From: Pezicula radicicola
Taxonomy: Eukaryota > Ascomycota > Leotiomycetes > Helotiales > Dermateaceae
DNA length: 64,000 nt
NCBI GenBank assembly: GCA_003008705.1
Contig: PDUO01000031.1
Location: 124,001-188,000, forward strand
Direction of reading: 5' to 3'
Below the pieces are notes generated by a model that ran no database searches, was not told the DNA's origin, and was given only the letters and a program-made list of their open reading frames with translations. Below, in pieces: positions 25,187-37,257 of the stretch (position 1 is its first letter; the number at the start of each line of letters is the position of its first letter). Both the position numbers and the translations under genes were made by a program.

Positions 25187-27069
25187 TTAACTTCTCAATG
25201 ATTTGGCCTCTCTCAACCACAGGAATAGCTTCCCACCAGCTGGCGCTACATTGAAAGTGTCATACATGCGCATATCCTCTGGATCCATGCTTGAGTCGAT
25301 AGTTGCGTCGAAGCGAAGGAAGAAAGCTGCGGTGACTTTACTTAATTCCAATTGTGCCAGACTGAAGACATTAGCTGTATGCTCCTCAAACCTTGCTTAG
25401 GAATCAAATGTTCAGCCCAACTTACTTGATACCAATACATTTCCTACTTCCAACAGAAAATGCTGTGAAAGCTTCTTTTCGTAGCTCCTCGTTCTCTTTT
25501 TCCAACCAGCGCTCTGGGCGCCACTCTTCCGGTTCAGGGAATGCTACTTCATTACGTTGGATGGTGTGGTTTTGGGTTCCTACGATTGTCTACAGTGGTT
25601 TTAGTAGGTTATATTTAGATCGAGTGGAGTGATGAATTCTTACTCCTTTCGGGATTGGGATTCCTCTAATTGCTGTTTCCTGAGTTGCAGTTTGCGGCAA
25701 CGTCGCGACGATGGTCGGATAACGACGAAGAGTCTCATTGATTACAGCTTGAAGGAATGGCAAGTTGGTACACGTCTAAATAAAAGATATGTGAGCAATA
25801 TATGGAAATCCAAGGTAAGTGGTTCTTACTCGATAATCTGGGGCTACCTTCGGATCTGGGAAAGCTGTGCGCAGTTCCTGTTTAAGCCTCTCCACCACAT
25901 CCGGCTGTTGAAGAGAAGCCCACAAAAGATACACAAAGGTGTTTGCAGTTGTACCACTACCACCAAACATCCCACCCATACATTCCTCAGCTATTTCTGA
26001 GTTAGTAAGCTTTCGATCTAGGAATGCGTCTTTTTCGCCGTTTAAGACGGAACGGAGGAAGGGGGTTTTTGTATCTGTTTCGCGACAGTTCTGGATGATT
26101 TTTTCTGCGTACTGTGGATTTGGAGTTAGCTTTGTGGGGTTGATATGTGATGGTAAGTACTGACTTTCTTCCAAATATTAACAGACCTAAAATTGCCACC
26201 TATATATCCAGGAACGAAGACACCGTATCTTTCGAGAAGTGGTATAAACTCTTTCTAAACGCAAAATCATCAGCAGACATCTTGATGCAACAACAAAAAA
26301 GGCGAGCTACTTACATACATGAAGGTTGGCTTCCATGCTCGAAAATATGGCATGACTTCATGTTCTCGTCCAGATTTTAACGAGCCTGGATCTTCGTCAA
26401 ATAGTAGGTGATCTATTGACAAATATCAGCTTCGTCACTTCAAGCTCGCTTCTTCGGAAGGAAGCAAAGTCAAAATATAGGGCTTGACTAACAGACAATA
26501 TCAAATCCCAACCAGTGTGCCCAAGGATAAATGTCCAAAACTCTACCAACAGCTGATAATCTCGCCCACTGATCAAGCATAGCGGTAATTTTCGTATCAA
26601 CATGCGGCTCAAACTCAGCCATTGCACTTTGCGAAAACCCTCGGGCTAAAAGCTTTCGTCTTTGCTTATGAGCCTCGGGATTTCGAAAACTGAGCAGAAA
26701 ATCTTCATGAAAAATTCTCTTCGCCCGATAAAAAGATTCTTCTTTGATGAAAACATCCGAGTTATAGATCTCCCGGACAGCACCTGGGTCTGCGAATGAT
26801 AGTTCGTTTGGTCCAACTCGGACTACTGGGCCATACTTTAAATGTGCATTGTGAATTCTTTCAGATTTTCGACCTTGGAAGTTCCCGATTCGACTCCAGA
26901 GTCGGGATACTCTAGCTAATGGTGGCCCTGGGAAGCTTTTGAGGGGATGGAAGAGGAGGTTGTAGATTGTTGAGGTTATTAATTGGAGGAATATGAGAGC
27001 CAGGAGACCGAAGGTTAGTTTCAACGAGAGGGTTGGTAAGTGTTGTATTGTGGCACTTGAGATGTTCAT
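25187..27069 (-). CDS. Cytochrome P450 monooxygenase, seven exons
   Basis: Exons are 27069-26493, 26412-26315, 26254-26165, 26111-25830, 25775-25644, 25589-25426 and 25361-25187; introns are 53-80 bp. All phases agree and total 505 residues, normal for a microsomal fungal P450. Features are an N-terminal membrane anchor (about residues 17-40), a Pro-rich hinge (FPGPPLARV, about 45), the I-helix GGSGTT at 305-310, the K-helix ETLR at 363-366, PERW at 418-421 and the heme loop FSVGSRKCIG at 437-446 with axial Cys444, then NLAQLE. The sequence resembles the CYP65/isotrichodermin C-15 hydroxylase-like and benzoate-hydroxylase-like fungal clans, but I cannot assign a CYP number. No other biosynthetic core gene lies nearby, so it may act in detoxification or catabolism rather than in a cluster. 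Confidence 0.93.
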
Positions 27070-27255
27070 TGTGAGAGTTCGTTGGACTGAGTAAACTTGT
27101 TTGACTGTATGGACTGTCTTGGAGGCTGGATTTTGTATAAAGAGATGGATATATCGGCTCGAGCCGTCCCCTCAGATGGTGGTTGGTTCTTGATAGATCT
27201 GCATCCTGTTGCGGGGTTTGGGGGAGAGCGGAAGCAGGAAGCGGAAGCCGGGGGG

Positions 27256-27256
27256 N
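27256..27256. other. Ambiguous base (N) in a G run
   Basis: A single N lies inside a G-rich homopolymer just upstream of the P450 start. It shows that homopolymers in this assembly were not always resolved, which matters for the single-base frameshifts elsewhere in the window. Confidence 0.99.
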
Positions 27257-29100
27257 GGATGCTCCTTCATACAGTAGAATCATTACACAGCTATTCGTAA
27301 CCTATAATGCATGCAGGAAAAGTGCCGAATTCCCGAAGACAAAGCATATCAAAGAGATATGTTCAGTAGTTGCATAAAAAAAAGAAATAAAACCAAAGCA
27401 GAATTTGTTGCCACTCAACTAGTCATTCCCTGTCATTATATAAATACATACTAGAAGGTCATTAGCCTAAATTACTTATTCGCCGTCAGTTCTGAGAACA
27501 ATAAGGAAACACATAGGGCTATTCAAGTCACTGAGACAAACTAGGTTACTAACGCCTAAGACAAAGAATTGCTTCTAGGGACTTGAGTTTCAATTTCGCT
27601 AAAAAAAACTGCTCCAATATTGTTGCTAAGCTCGGGCAGCATGCAAGGAAAAAAAATGCAAGATTAGAATTTAGGAAAACAGCCTATCTCTGTACTTTAA
27701 AGGCACATAAATAGAGAGAGTGGACAATATGAGGGATTTCTTGTACTCTTACATCTCTTAATCCTATAACGTGACTCCATTGGGATCCACATCTGCAGCA
27801 AGCACAACTGGGCTCTGCCGACAAAAACATTCCATTGTTTATGCAGAACAACTCATCTTTTTGCATCCTGTCCCAAGACACTGTCCATGGATATGACGTT
27901 ATATTGGCCAATATGGCGCGTCACATTGGCCAGCACAAGAGAACAGGGATTTGAAGTGAGGCAAACAACTTTCTTCTACAATTCAGACAAGACAATAGTT
28001 TTCCACATCAAGATATATGTTAGCTAGGATTTTATAAGTATATTTAATATTAGATTTACAAAAGGATTATAGTAAAGCTACACCCATCCCGAGTAGAAGA
28101 TTGTGTCGTTTGTCAACATCTTGTTCCTTGTAGAAGCAAATAAAAGCTACTAGAATAGGTCTCTGTTTTAGATGTAGTAATGCTTTATTTTAAATTTCCT
28201 TCGATTGATGGCAATAGTTATGAAGGAATAAACTGCTTTTTGTTAGGCAACCTTAAGTGTTCACTCTAAGTACATCCCTAAACAAAAATAGCGTTTTCTT
28301 TATGAAAGCATAATATGTTTCTTATTTTGAATAGTTAGTTGAATCAGAGGCAGTCTATTATTCTTATCTTGATAGAGTGTTGAGATTTAATAGGACGGAC
28401 ACAGTCTAGTCTGCTCAAATGTAAATAACACATCTCATCTGTAGCTTAGTACGAAATGATATATATCAAGAAGTCCCTGTCTTTTCTCAGAGCGGACTGA
28501 TAGTACTTCGGTCACCTATTCGTTATACGCGATAGCTAGTCCAAAGGTAGAAGTAGGTAGAATACACAAGTATACTTACTCTAGCATCGATGTGTTTTCA
28601 TTACTCCTGCGTAAGTTGATCGTTTGAATTTCAATTGCGTAGAGGCTTAATTGCTGCGTGAAATTGAAACACTGTGGCTAGTCGAGAAGTTAGTGTCTGC
28701 TCGAAATGGTGTTGAATTTCACTCATGAGAAATACGCTTCTGCTTACTGTAACGAGTTCCCGAAATCAATTAACACAATAGTTGGAGGTTGGAGAGTAAA
28801 CCACTTCTATGACAGAGATTGTCATCCTGAACACCATCTCCAAAGCCAGCTACAATTCAAATTCAGGCTTCATGTTCATAAATGGGTCGTGGTTGCTATT
28901 GACTGAGATAAGGTATAGCATGGTCTAGCTACCTAGGTTAGGGGTAATTTCTTTACAAAATAGACTCAATAGACTCAATAAACTTGACGTGGCTAGAAAA
29001 AATATATAAAGTTACCTTAGCTACATACCTATTCTAAGTGATTATTCTAAACTAAATAGGGGAGACTAAGAGTAAAACTAAGTCACTTAAATTTTGGTAA
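27257..29100. other. AT-rich intergenic region
   Basis: No gene can be supported. AT-rich tracts at about 28010-28450 and 28910-29040 suggest decayed repeats. A Cys-containing minus-strand frame at 27684-27911 (75 codons) has no signal peptide and no motif I recognise. Confidence 0.4.
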
Positions 29101-29141
29101 CTCACTTGATTTAGGTGGCCTAGTTAATTTTAGTAGTCTAC
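29101..29141 (+). repeat. Left arm of an inverted repeat flanking the HNH gene
   Basis: The arm begins CTCACTTGATTTAG and ends GTAGTCTAC. Its reverse complement recurs imperfectly (about 31 of 41 positions) at 30596-30636, directly after the HNH stop codon. Confidence 0.5.
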
Positions 29142-29278
29142 TTGGCTTGACTAACCCACATATTTTGGACTCGAGTAAATAGGGCAGCACTAAGGCGCAC
29201 TTCACCGAGCGAAAACCGGGTTAGCGCGGCTGGTGACCACTATATACCTTATACCTAAGTAGGTACCCATTATCTTAC

Positions 29279-30596
29279 ATGCAACAATTCTATCTTCTCG
29301 CTTTGCCCAAGATGTCTTTAAAGGATCTACCAATCCCCACCAGAAAACAACCCAATACAGACATTTCGGCCGTACTGCCTTACTGGTTTTCTTCGAATGG
29401 CTGCTGGTTTTACTACGCACGAAAAGAAGAGTTTCAAAAATTGGAAGAAAAGAAGTCAAGCGCTATATCAGAGTTATCTACTGGCTCAACAACAACGTTT
29501 TTAAAGGCGAAAACAACACAAGTCTTCCTCGAACTCGAGCAGTTGGACTTGTTTTCGAAGTGGTACCGCGAAATGAAGGACGAAGGTATTATAAGCCAAG
29601 AGTATTACAACGAGCTCCTAGAAGGTATCAAATTGGTCCGGGATCCTAAAAGACGGCAGATAGTCATTTTGAAGCGTCAGTATAAAATTGTCCAAGAAGA
29701 TCTTGCTGACGAAGCACCTAAGTATATTAACTTAGAGAATGCTTACGGTTCAGTTCTCTCTACAAAGCTTATAGCCACGTTCATGCCGGCAAAAGCCACC
29801 TTCGAGACTGAGGCCCTGAAATACTACGGTGCCGTTGCAAAGCTAAACAGCCAGACATTACACTACTGCCAACTGACTGGTTGGCACCCTTTGAATAAGA
29901 GTTCACCCGAAGTTCGAGTAGCACATATCGTGCCAAAGTCCTTCTCGTCCGAGGAATTGTCATACCTGTTTGGAGTTGGTGGCATCAATGTTGGTACTGA
30001 TGTGAGAAATACTCTCTGTCTACATCGTGGAATCAAAGAGGCAATGGATGCAGGCGTTATCATATTTGTGCCTGTGGCCAACGAAAGGAAAATTACCACA
30101 ACAACCGAGTGGAAATGCGTACTGCTCAATACCGCCCAAGCCAGCCATATGATATTTCAGGGCGTCCATTGCAAGGTAATTAAGCGCTGTGCCTTTATTT
30201 GAAAATAGGCTAACGTTCTAGTAGGATTTGGATGGCAAAACCCTTAGGTTCCTAACGGATAATCGTCCTGCTAAGCGATATCTCTACTTCAGGTTTATTC
30301 TAACTTACCTGAATTGTAAGAAGAAAAGCATGGGTACAACGTGGGCGGATACTGAAAGCATGTGGCCAACGCCAGGTCCATATTTACGACAATCAATGCT
30401 TGTTTCTCTTGCGGGACATGTCTCGGATAACTGTCTGCCAAAGGTCTTAACAGAGGGGACTTTTACCACTACGGAGGGGTCCCGGGCGAGACCAAAATTA
30501 GATGAGCAGATATTGTCGTTGTCCTTGGCAGATCGCGTGGAAAACTTTCTGGAATATGGAGATAAAAATGGTGATGGGGGTGAGAATGAGGACTAG
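29279..30596 (+). CDS. Fungal HNH-endonuclease domain protein
   Basis: Two exons, 29279-30175 and 30225-30596, are joined by a 49-bp intron (GTAATT...GTAG) in phase 0 and give 422 residues. An alternative Met at 29312 gives 411. The domain (HNH_2-like, common in fungal accessory genes) shows CQLTGW at 197-202, AHIVPKSF with His216 at 215-222, and the NTLCLH segment with Asn244 and His249. These are the expected metal- and phosphate-contacting positions of a beta-beta-alpha metal nuclease. The N-terminal 180 residues are helical and charged; the C-terminal exon is acidic at its end. The cellular target is unknown. The gene sits alone between AT-rich DNA and imperfect inverted repeats, which fits a mobile or recently arrived accessory gene. 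Confidence 0.85.
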
Positions 30597-30636
30597 AAGG
30601 CTACTCAAATCAAGTGGGATATCTAAATCAAGTGAG
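30596..30636 (-). repeat. Right arm of the inverted repeat flanking the HNH gene
   Basis: On the minus strand it begins CTCACTTGATTTAG and matches 29101-29141 imperfectly. It starts at the last base of the HNH coding region. Confidence 0.5.
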
Positions 30637-31054
30637 CCACTTGGAACTTTTATCAAAATTGGTCAACCTCCCACCGCCCTTGTGTTTATGTTTTAATACT
30701 ATAACAGGCCTAGAACCAAAATTATTTCCTGCAATTTATCTCTTATTCAACGCCTCATTACATGTACTCCTCGAGCTCTTAAACTACCTTGTCCTCTTCT
30801 TTGCTGTTCATGTTAGTCTTGATTCCAACATTTTCAAATATTCTTTCTAGCTCATGCAATCTCTTACTAACTCCATCCTTCTAGGTTCCTGTGGTGTCCC
30901 ATCGTAGTGTTTGGAAATTTGACCTGTGTCAATTCACTTCAAAGCCCAAAATACTCCAGAAACTATATACTCAGCATCGGTACATTGCACAGCAAGGCTA
31001 TATTACCTCCATACGTCTTCTAGATCTCGCTAGTGGAGATTCCACAAAGCCGGC

Positions 31055-33030
31055 TCAGGCTACGGATTCGCCTTGATTTACTTCAGGGTCTTGGGTCCGC
31101 TTCTTTTGGTGTGGTAGCCATTTGTGAAGGATTTGTCTCTTCCGCATTCTTAAGCCGTTGAAAACATCATGTGCATCTATATCATGCTTACTAGATGAAG
31201 ATAATGTTCTACGCATCTGATCATCCGGGACTTTAGAGTCAGGAACCGCTTCTCTTGCGGCTTGGTCCAGGCTGCGGCCGGTCCTTTCATAAACTTTCTG
31301 CCAGGCTAGCCATGCTGCCACGGTAAGGATAGTGAGAGGTATAGTAAGCGCCCAGTAGAACCAGAATCGAGACTTTGGCACATCTTGCCATGACTCTGCA
31401 TCCCAATTAAACAAAGGGATAGCGAATAGGGTGCTAATAAATGTCCCTGGAAGAACGATCATTGTTAGGAGTGCGATAGATTTCATACTAAATAGAACGT
31501 TAGCACTTGCACAGAGGCTCGTTGTTAATAAAGTTTATAAAGTGGTAAACCCACGCAGAACTGTCACGCTTGCTTGCAACTGCAATGCTCTTGGAATCTC
31601 TGGCCAATTCGATGTTCTGCTGCACATCTCTCTGCGCGATCAAATTATACACCTGGAAATCAAAATTAGCGGGTTCATAGATTTGGGGAGGCAACCTAAA
31701 CAAACGTTTTGATTCTGAATTACACATAGTTCTTTGTAATAATCAAGCATCTCGAGGTGATGGATGATTTGATTTTTATTTGCATTCAAAAGCTCTGAAA
31801 AGACTTCCGAATGCCTCATAAAAGCCGGAGAGCTCGTTGGACTTTCGGGAACGCTGCGAGCTTCAAACACTTCTGTGCGGGTAATTGATTGTGCCATGAA
31901 CTCGCACAAATGCAAATATGATTTCCATATAACACGATACCAACCAACCATTTGGCTGATTCTACTCACTTCTAGACTCACTTGGTCGTAATCGAGAGGG
32001 CTTTGTAGGTCCACAGCATCAATTGCTATGCCGCCCAAATGCCCGGTTCGACGTTGGACTGCCGCAGTATCTTTATGAAGTGTGTCCAACCATCGAATAA
32101 GTCTTGGAAGCGTAGCCTCTAAAGTTGCGAGACCGAACACAAGTGGCTGGCTAGTAAGACGGTGCAAGCTCTTAAGTTGTAGCAGAAATGCGTCAAGCAT
32201 TTCTTGGCTGATCGTACGAATTATGCCACCCGTAATTCCCGTAGTAGCGTTCCAAGAAAACACGAGATTGAGTTCTAGGTTCCCATCTATCGGGGATAGA
32301 AGAATAAATCCTGTAAGCTTTGAGTAGGGCAACGGGAAGATTGTGATATTGAGTGTATTCCTACCGAGGTCAAGGTCCGATCCTCTGCCCGCAAGCTCTT
32401 GTCTAGACAGCATACTGTAAAAACTTCCCATCGTGTTGCGAGAGATATTCAGGAATGAAGAGGGTAGCCTAAACTCTGACATTATGGCAATTAAGTCCTC
32501 TTTTGTATATGCTGCTGCGAGATTAGTATTTCCATGTTCTGATCGCCATTCTTTCAATATTGCTCAAGGATTATCAAACAGCATAACAGTTTTGTTTAGG
32601 GAATGTGCTTACAGCAGGCGAATTCCATTGGTTGGTGTTAACACTTTCCCATCCTCTACCAGCGTATGAGCTTTTTTGCGTAACCACGTCTTAATTTCGG
32701 CCGGCTCAACTGTGCCTTCTGAAACTTGTGATTTGCCATTCTGTTTGTCTTGAAGTTAGCATAAGATCTGAGACAGCTATAGTCGCCTTACTGGATAGTT
32801 CCAGATCTCTATGAACGAGACTGGAGCTGGGTTGAACTGTAACGGGCTTCCATACATTGAATGTCTCTGTATGTACCATTCCGGATCTCGAGGGTAGTTG
32901 TCCATCTTCAAATATGTCGACCTTCACTTCCTCTTCATGAAAATGAGTTCAGCTGAGAATACGTAGCTCAGCCTTATGCATCTCTCAAGCTCCTCCTTGA
33001 AGTCGATAAGTGCGGCTCCGTGTGCTTGTC
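31055..33030 (-). pseudogene. CorA-like magnesium transporter family protein with frameshifts
   Basis: The C-terminal part is clear. Exons 31706-32557, 31555-31652 and 31055-31487 are joined by introns of 53 and 67 bp in agreeing phases. They encode the stalk helix, an ARDSKSIAVASKRDSSAMKS segment, a TM1 containing LPGTFISTLF, PLFNW, and TM2 (FYWALTIPLTILTVAAWLAW) with a long charged tail. The canonical GMN loop of CorA is absent, as usual for the fungal CorA-like family. The N-terminal half shows two breaks. The junction between the segment ending TNGIRLL (about 32609) and the LKEWRSEHG segment is off by one base, and the FKEELERC segment (about 33010) runs into a stop near 32925 unless one base is added in the TTTT run. 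It is a pseudogene or carries assembly errors. The true start was not found. Confidence 0.7.
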
Positions 33031-33670
33031 TCAACTATTGTGACCTCTGAACAGATGGTAACCGCTAGGATGCTCAAAAACCCGGGCGTGATTGACTGGG
33101 CGACTCTCAGAGAAGGGTAAGACGTTACATGGAGATGATTGAGGTGAGGTTGCGATCAAATTGCGGAGCTAAGTGCGATTACTGCAGGGGCTAGTTTTGG
33201 CTTATGCAGTGATGTGGCGTGAGTATTGTATGAGAATACCCACGGCTTGCGAACCTCAAATATAAAAGGAAGCGCAACTGCTCTCCTATGCATCCAGACA
33301 AATTTGATATTAATTTGCTTGGAAAAGCTCTAGCATCGAGAAAAAAGTCTCAAGCCAACGTCAAGAGCTTAAATTTAACACCCGAAAGATAACACCAACA
33401 CTCAATTAAACACACGAAGAATTAGAGATTGACATCCATGGTCAGTTACCTATATTTTTATAGTTTTAATCTAGATACTAAGTAGCTTCCACTAGGCAGC
33501 TACTAGATCGGGACATGAAAATGAAGAGATCCTCATTCATAATCCAATGAAATTCTTGTTGCTGGGGAAGGAGCGAGCTTCCCACATATACAGTACCACC
33601 ATCAAAACCACTCCTTCCCGTAGCTAGCTAGCTTTCTAAATTCTTAGATTTCTCATACCTGATCAGCAAT

Positions 33671-34484
33671 ATGGTAGCAACGCAACGCGTTGTTCGTGAA
33701 AAGTTAGTGAAACGAAACCTCACAGATTCTTTTTATCCACAAGAACCATCTGACGCAGTGTCGTCGCCACTCTACACCATGCCGGACAGCTTCTCTCTCC
33801 CCATACACATCATCTCCCAATTTCACCACCTCCACAATGCCCACGATCCACAGTTCCAATCAATTTCCCTCATGAGCCGCGGACGAAGAAAAGGAGGAGT
33901 ATCTCGACCACGCTGGCAGACGGAAGACTTACGAGTACAAGCTAAGGATGAGGTCAAGATGGGACTCCAATTCGAAGACTACCTAGCAAAGTCCTTATCA
34001 GATCTCCGAGGAGAATGATATTTTTGGCCTAGGTAGTGAACTCCAGCAGATGAGTTGGGAGAGGTTCGCACGCAATCTCGAGGAAGAAGGAGAGCTGATC
34101 GAATACTATGATATCTCAGCAAATCCAGAAGCGAAGCCTCAAACCCTATTTTACGATATGGTGCAGAATGCTACAGAACGGTTAAATGGCCGGATTTACA
34201 AATGAGCAACTACTCTTGGAATTAAGGAATACGGCAAAAGGAACCGCCTTGCTCATAATAGTTGGAGTGAACAAGAACCTTCACCGCTCCATTATGTGAA
34301 AATGGCGCAAACAGTGGTTGTAGACCTGAAATGGCTTCAGAGAAATTCTGTACCAGGAACGTATGACCCTAAGATCAGAGATATGATGCGCGCAACAATA
34401 ATCCGGCAACAAGACGCTGTATTTTCCGAGATCGTAGTCTATAACGGAAATATCGGCTACACGTTAACACCTAGGGAGGCTTAA
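33671..34484 (+). pseudogene. Unknown protein gene with one frameshift and one stop
   Basis: Reading from ATG 33671 gives a basic, low-complexity N-terminus and then a helical segment ending LAKSLSDLRGE at a stop (34016-34018). A one-base shift at the GG near 34010 continues as NDIFGLGSELQQMSWERFAR and a long charged helix. An in-frame TGA at 34203-34205 follows, after which the same frame stays open through GIKEYGKRNRLAHN, VVDLKWLQRN and on to the stop at 34484. Composition across all three parts is consistent with one protein of about 270 residues. The TGA could derive from CGA by a C-to-T change. I do not recognise the family. Confidence 0.5.
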
Positions 34485-34937
34485 CGTCTAAAGAGCATGG
34501 AACAAGAAAAACAACTGGGGAATATCGAGAGCGTATAGAGCTCCCCTCGATTGCGGAGTGGCCTTGAATCTTTCGGTGGAAGTCTTGGTAGTCAACACGA
34601 CATTGGTGTAGAAAGCTTGGAAGATGGAGATGAAAATGGTGATGAGCGTAATGAGAGGAAAAGTCTTGAAATACATAGCAGAGGCTACTATCCTCAGTGT
34701 TAACAATAGGCGGGTTACTTAAATCAAATTACTCAAAAAAGAAGTAACCTACTATGATATGTGACTATTACCCGCTTAGATATAGCTACATAGCAGGGAC
34801 TGCATTCTACGGAACATTTATTGGTTTCTACACAAAACAGATGGTTATATTCCACTCCTTCCCCTCCTTCTACTCAATGGTGGAGAATTTCATTATATAC
34901 AACACCTCAACAGCTAGTTGCAGGTTAAAATTCCAAC

Positions 34938-36584
34938 TTAATGCTCAGAAACAAAGAGACCCGCCATACCCATTCCAGTCCCAACACACATCGAAGTAAT
35001 TGCAACCCGTTGATTGCGTCTTCTCAACTCCGATAAAGCAGTTACGACCTGTCTTGCACCTGTACAACCGAGTGGATGTCCGAAAGCACTATGATGGAAC
35101 TAATTCAGCAACTGTACCAGCATTTTTGGGCAAGGAGGGAGAATCAGGAAGGTAGGACTAAATGACTTACATAGCTCCACCTCTTGGATTAACTTTATCA
35201 GGATTAAGGCCCAGTTTGGTAACACAGTAAACACCCTAGATGTCAATCAGCATCAAGAAGATATTACAAATAAAAAAAAGCTAAGAAAGAAAGAAACATA
35301 CCATAGAAGCAAAAGCCTCATTGATCTCCACAACATCGACATCAGCATCCCCAAGACCAAACTTCCCCATAATCTTAGGAATCGAAAGACTAGGACCAAT
35401 ACCCATAATCCTCGGTTCTAAACCAACAACAGTAGCACCCACAAATTTACCAACTATAGGCTGACCTTGCTTGATGGCGGTAGATCTCTTCATAAGTAAA
35501 AGAGCAGCTGCTCCATCTGTTATTTGAGATGCATTTCCACCTGTTGTTTGAGAAGGTGGCCATTGGGGAAATGCGTTACGGATTTTGCCTAGTGATTCGG
35601 CCGTGGTTCCATATCGAATTCCATCATCCTTATCAACAATAATACTCTTCTCCTCTCCCGTCTTAGGATCTTTAACCACGGTTCTAACAGGTACAATCTC
35701 ATCCTCGAACCAACCAGCCTTCTGCGCAGCTTCGGCTTTTTGATAACTATTTGCTGCAAAGGTATCCATTTCAAGTCTACTGATTCCGAAATCTCCGGCT
35801 ACGTTCTCGGATGTTTGACCCATTGGTTGAGTGTTTTGACTCGCAAGGGCGTGGTTGGTTATGCTGGGGGGAAAGGCTGGTGGTCCGTTGTCCGGTGATG
35901 TTGACATGCTTTCTGCTCCTACTGCTATTCCTACGTCGATTGAACCGGCCGTTATTTGGTTGGCTATATTTTGGATTGCGAGGAGGCCGGACGAGCAGAA
36001 ACGGTTTGTGACTGATGCGGCGGCTGGAGGTAGGGTGTTAGTATGATTTATTTGCTCTGCGAGCAAACCAGAGCTGCGTAATTAATCTGATCTAGATGCT
36101 CGAAGAGATGTCCTCGGTGCAAAGGCAGCTAGTACGTACCTGTTGCTGGGAAACCGGCTGCGAGGACCGCAGAGCGTGCTATGTAGGCTTGGTCTGCGCC
36201 GAGTACATTTCCGAGGCAGACATCTTCGATGAGGGAGGGATCGATTTGGGATTTCTCGCGGAGGGTCTGGAGGGATATCGTTAGCTGCCAGATATAGGTT
36301 GAAGCTTTAAGAGAACTCACTGTGAGGATTGAGATCAGAAGCTCAGATAGCGGAGTGTCTTTCAAACCACCTTTCTTTGCCTTTGTTAAAGGCGTCCTGA
36401 TCGCTAATGTTATGACCTGTGTGAGGAAACAGTCAGCAATCATACATCTGAAAGGAAGTGCTCCAGATGAAGAGCTTTGAGAACCCACAATATCATCTGC
36501 ATGCTTCTCCAGAATCTTCGATCGCCCAGATTTGAAAGGACTAAGATGTCCCACAACAGCTGACAGCCTCTCTTGAGCAGACAT
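34938..36584 (-). CDS. POT1: Peroxisomal 3-ketoacyl-CoA thiolase
   Basis: It catalyses the last step of beta-oxidation, the CoA-dependent cleavage of 3-ketoacyl-CoA to acetyl-CoA and a shortened acyl-CoA. Six exons (36584-36489, 36416-36321, 36266-36140, 36023-35302, 35235-35171, 35088-34938) agree in phase and give 418 residues, normal for the family. The start ATG 36584 places RLSAVVGHL at residues 6-14, a good PTS2 (R-L-x5-H-L) peroxisomal signal. Catalytic features are Cys116 in NRFCSSG, NEAFASM, His373 in GGAIAFGHPLG and Cys403 in SMCVGTGMG. The gene is divergent from the acyl-CoA synthetase gene 673 bp away, which carries a PTS1. The symbol is by family (yeast POT1/FOX3). Confidence 0.95.
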
Positions 36585-37257
36585 ATTCAATAATACCAGT
36601 GGCTTATTGTTGTTTGTTTGTTTGCTTAACGTACGAAATGTGTATAGACAGTAATTCTGAAGACCAAAACCGCGATAACAATCAGAAAGAGACAAGAGAC
36701 AGCAGCTCTTCTAAACTCACTTACAAACCATCCTTCAAAACAAATATCATCGACTTCGGCCCGCGGTAACTTTTAACTGCATGGTTCGGTAATAGGCTTT
36801 CCCCACTGGGGGTGGCGGTGGGGCTTTCACTGTGGAAGGGGTAGATCCCAGATGGTATATACTGTACCCCACGAATTCTAACCACTCACACCAAGATTAG
36901 GGAACCACCCCCTGAAGGTTCAAGGGTCATTTAGTGGACAGCCAGTGACAGCCCCTCTATTTCGCACAGCAGCCTTCGCTCCGACGGCTCAGCCTTGCAT
37001 GCTCGGATTTATGCAGCGGTAGTTGGGTTGCGTTGGCAATAAATTAACCAAGAGGACGGATAAGTATATTACAGAGTACCGTATCCCACACCGAAATCTA
37101 AAATGATACTTTCGGGCCGCGGAAGCTCGGTGCTGGGTATCACTTCAACAAAAAGTTCTGTCAAGCTGGTTCAAATGGTGTAACATTCTACGTTGACTTT
37201 TACTACTGTACCCAGTCATTCATTCTCGCTTGTGACTTGAAGATTATTTATTCGACA
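36585..37257. promoter_or_regulatory. Shared divergent promoter of two peroxisomal genes
   Basis: This 673-bp region separates the thiolase and the acyl-CoA synthetase start codons. Two near-identical GC-rich 12-mers, TTCGGCCCGCGG (36755-36766) and TTCGGGCCGCGG (37111-37122), lie near its two ends, each about 140-180 bp from one start codon. I did not see a CCTCGG core (the FarA/FarB fatty-acid response motif of aspergilli) inside it. Coregulation is inferred from layout and shared pathway only. Confidence 0.5.

Noticed and set aside
25776..26174. Separate minus-strand gene starting MEESQYLPSH
   Set aside because: The start is read-through of P450 intron 3; the rest is P450 exon 4 with intron 4 read-through.
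23690..27069. Secondary-metabolite cluster from hydrolase plus P450
   Set aside because: No polyketide synthase, NRPS, terpene synthase, prenyltransferase or pathway regulator is in the window.
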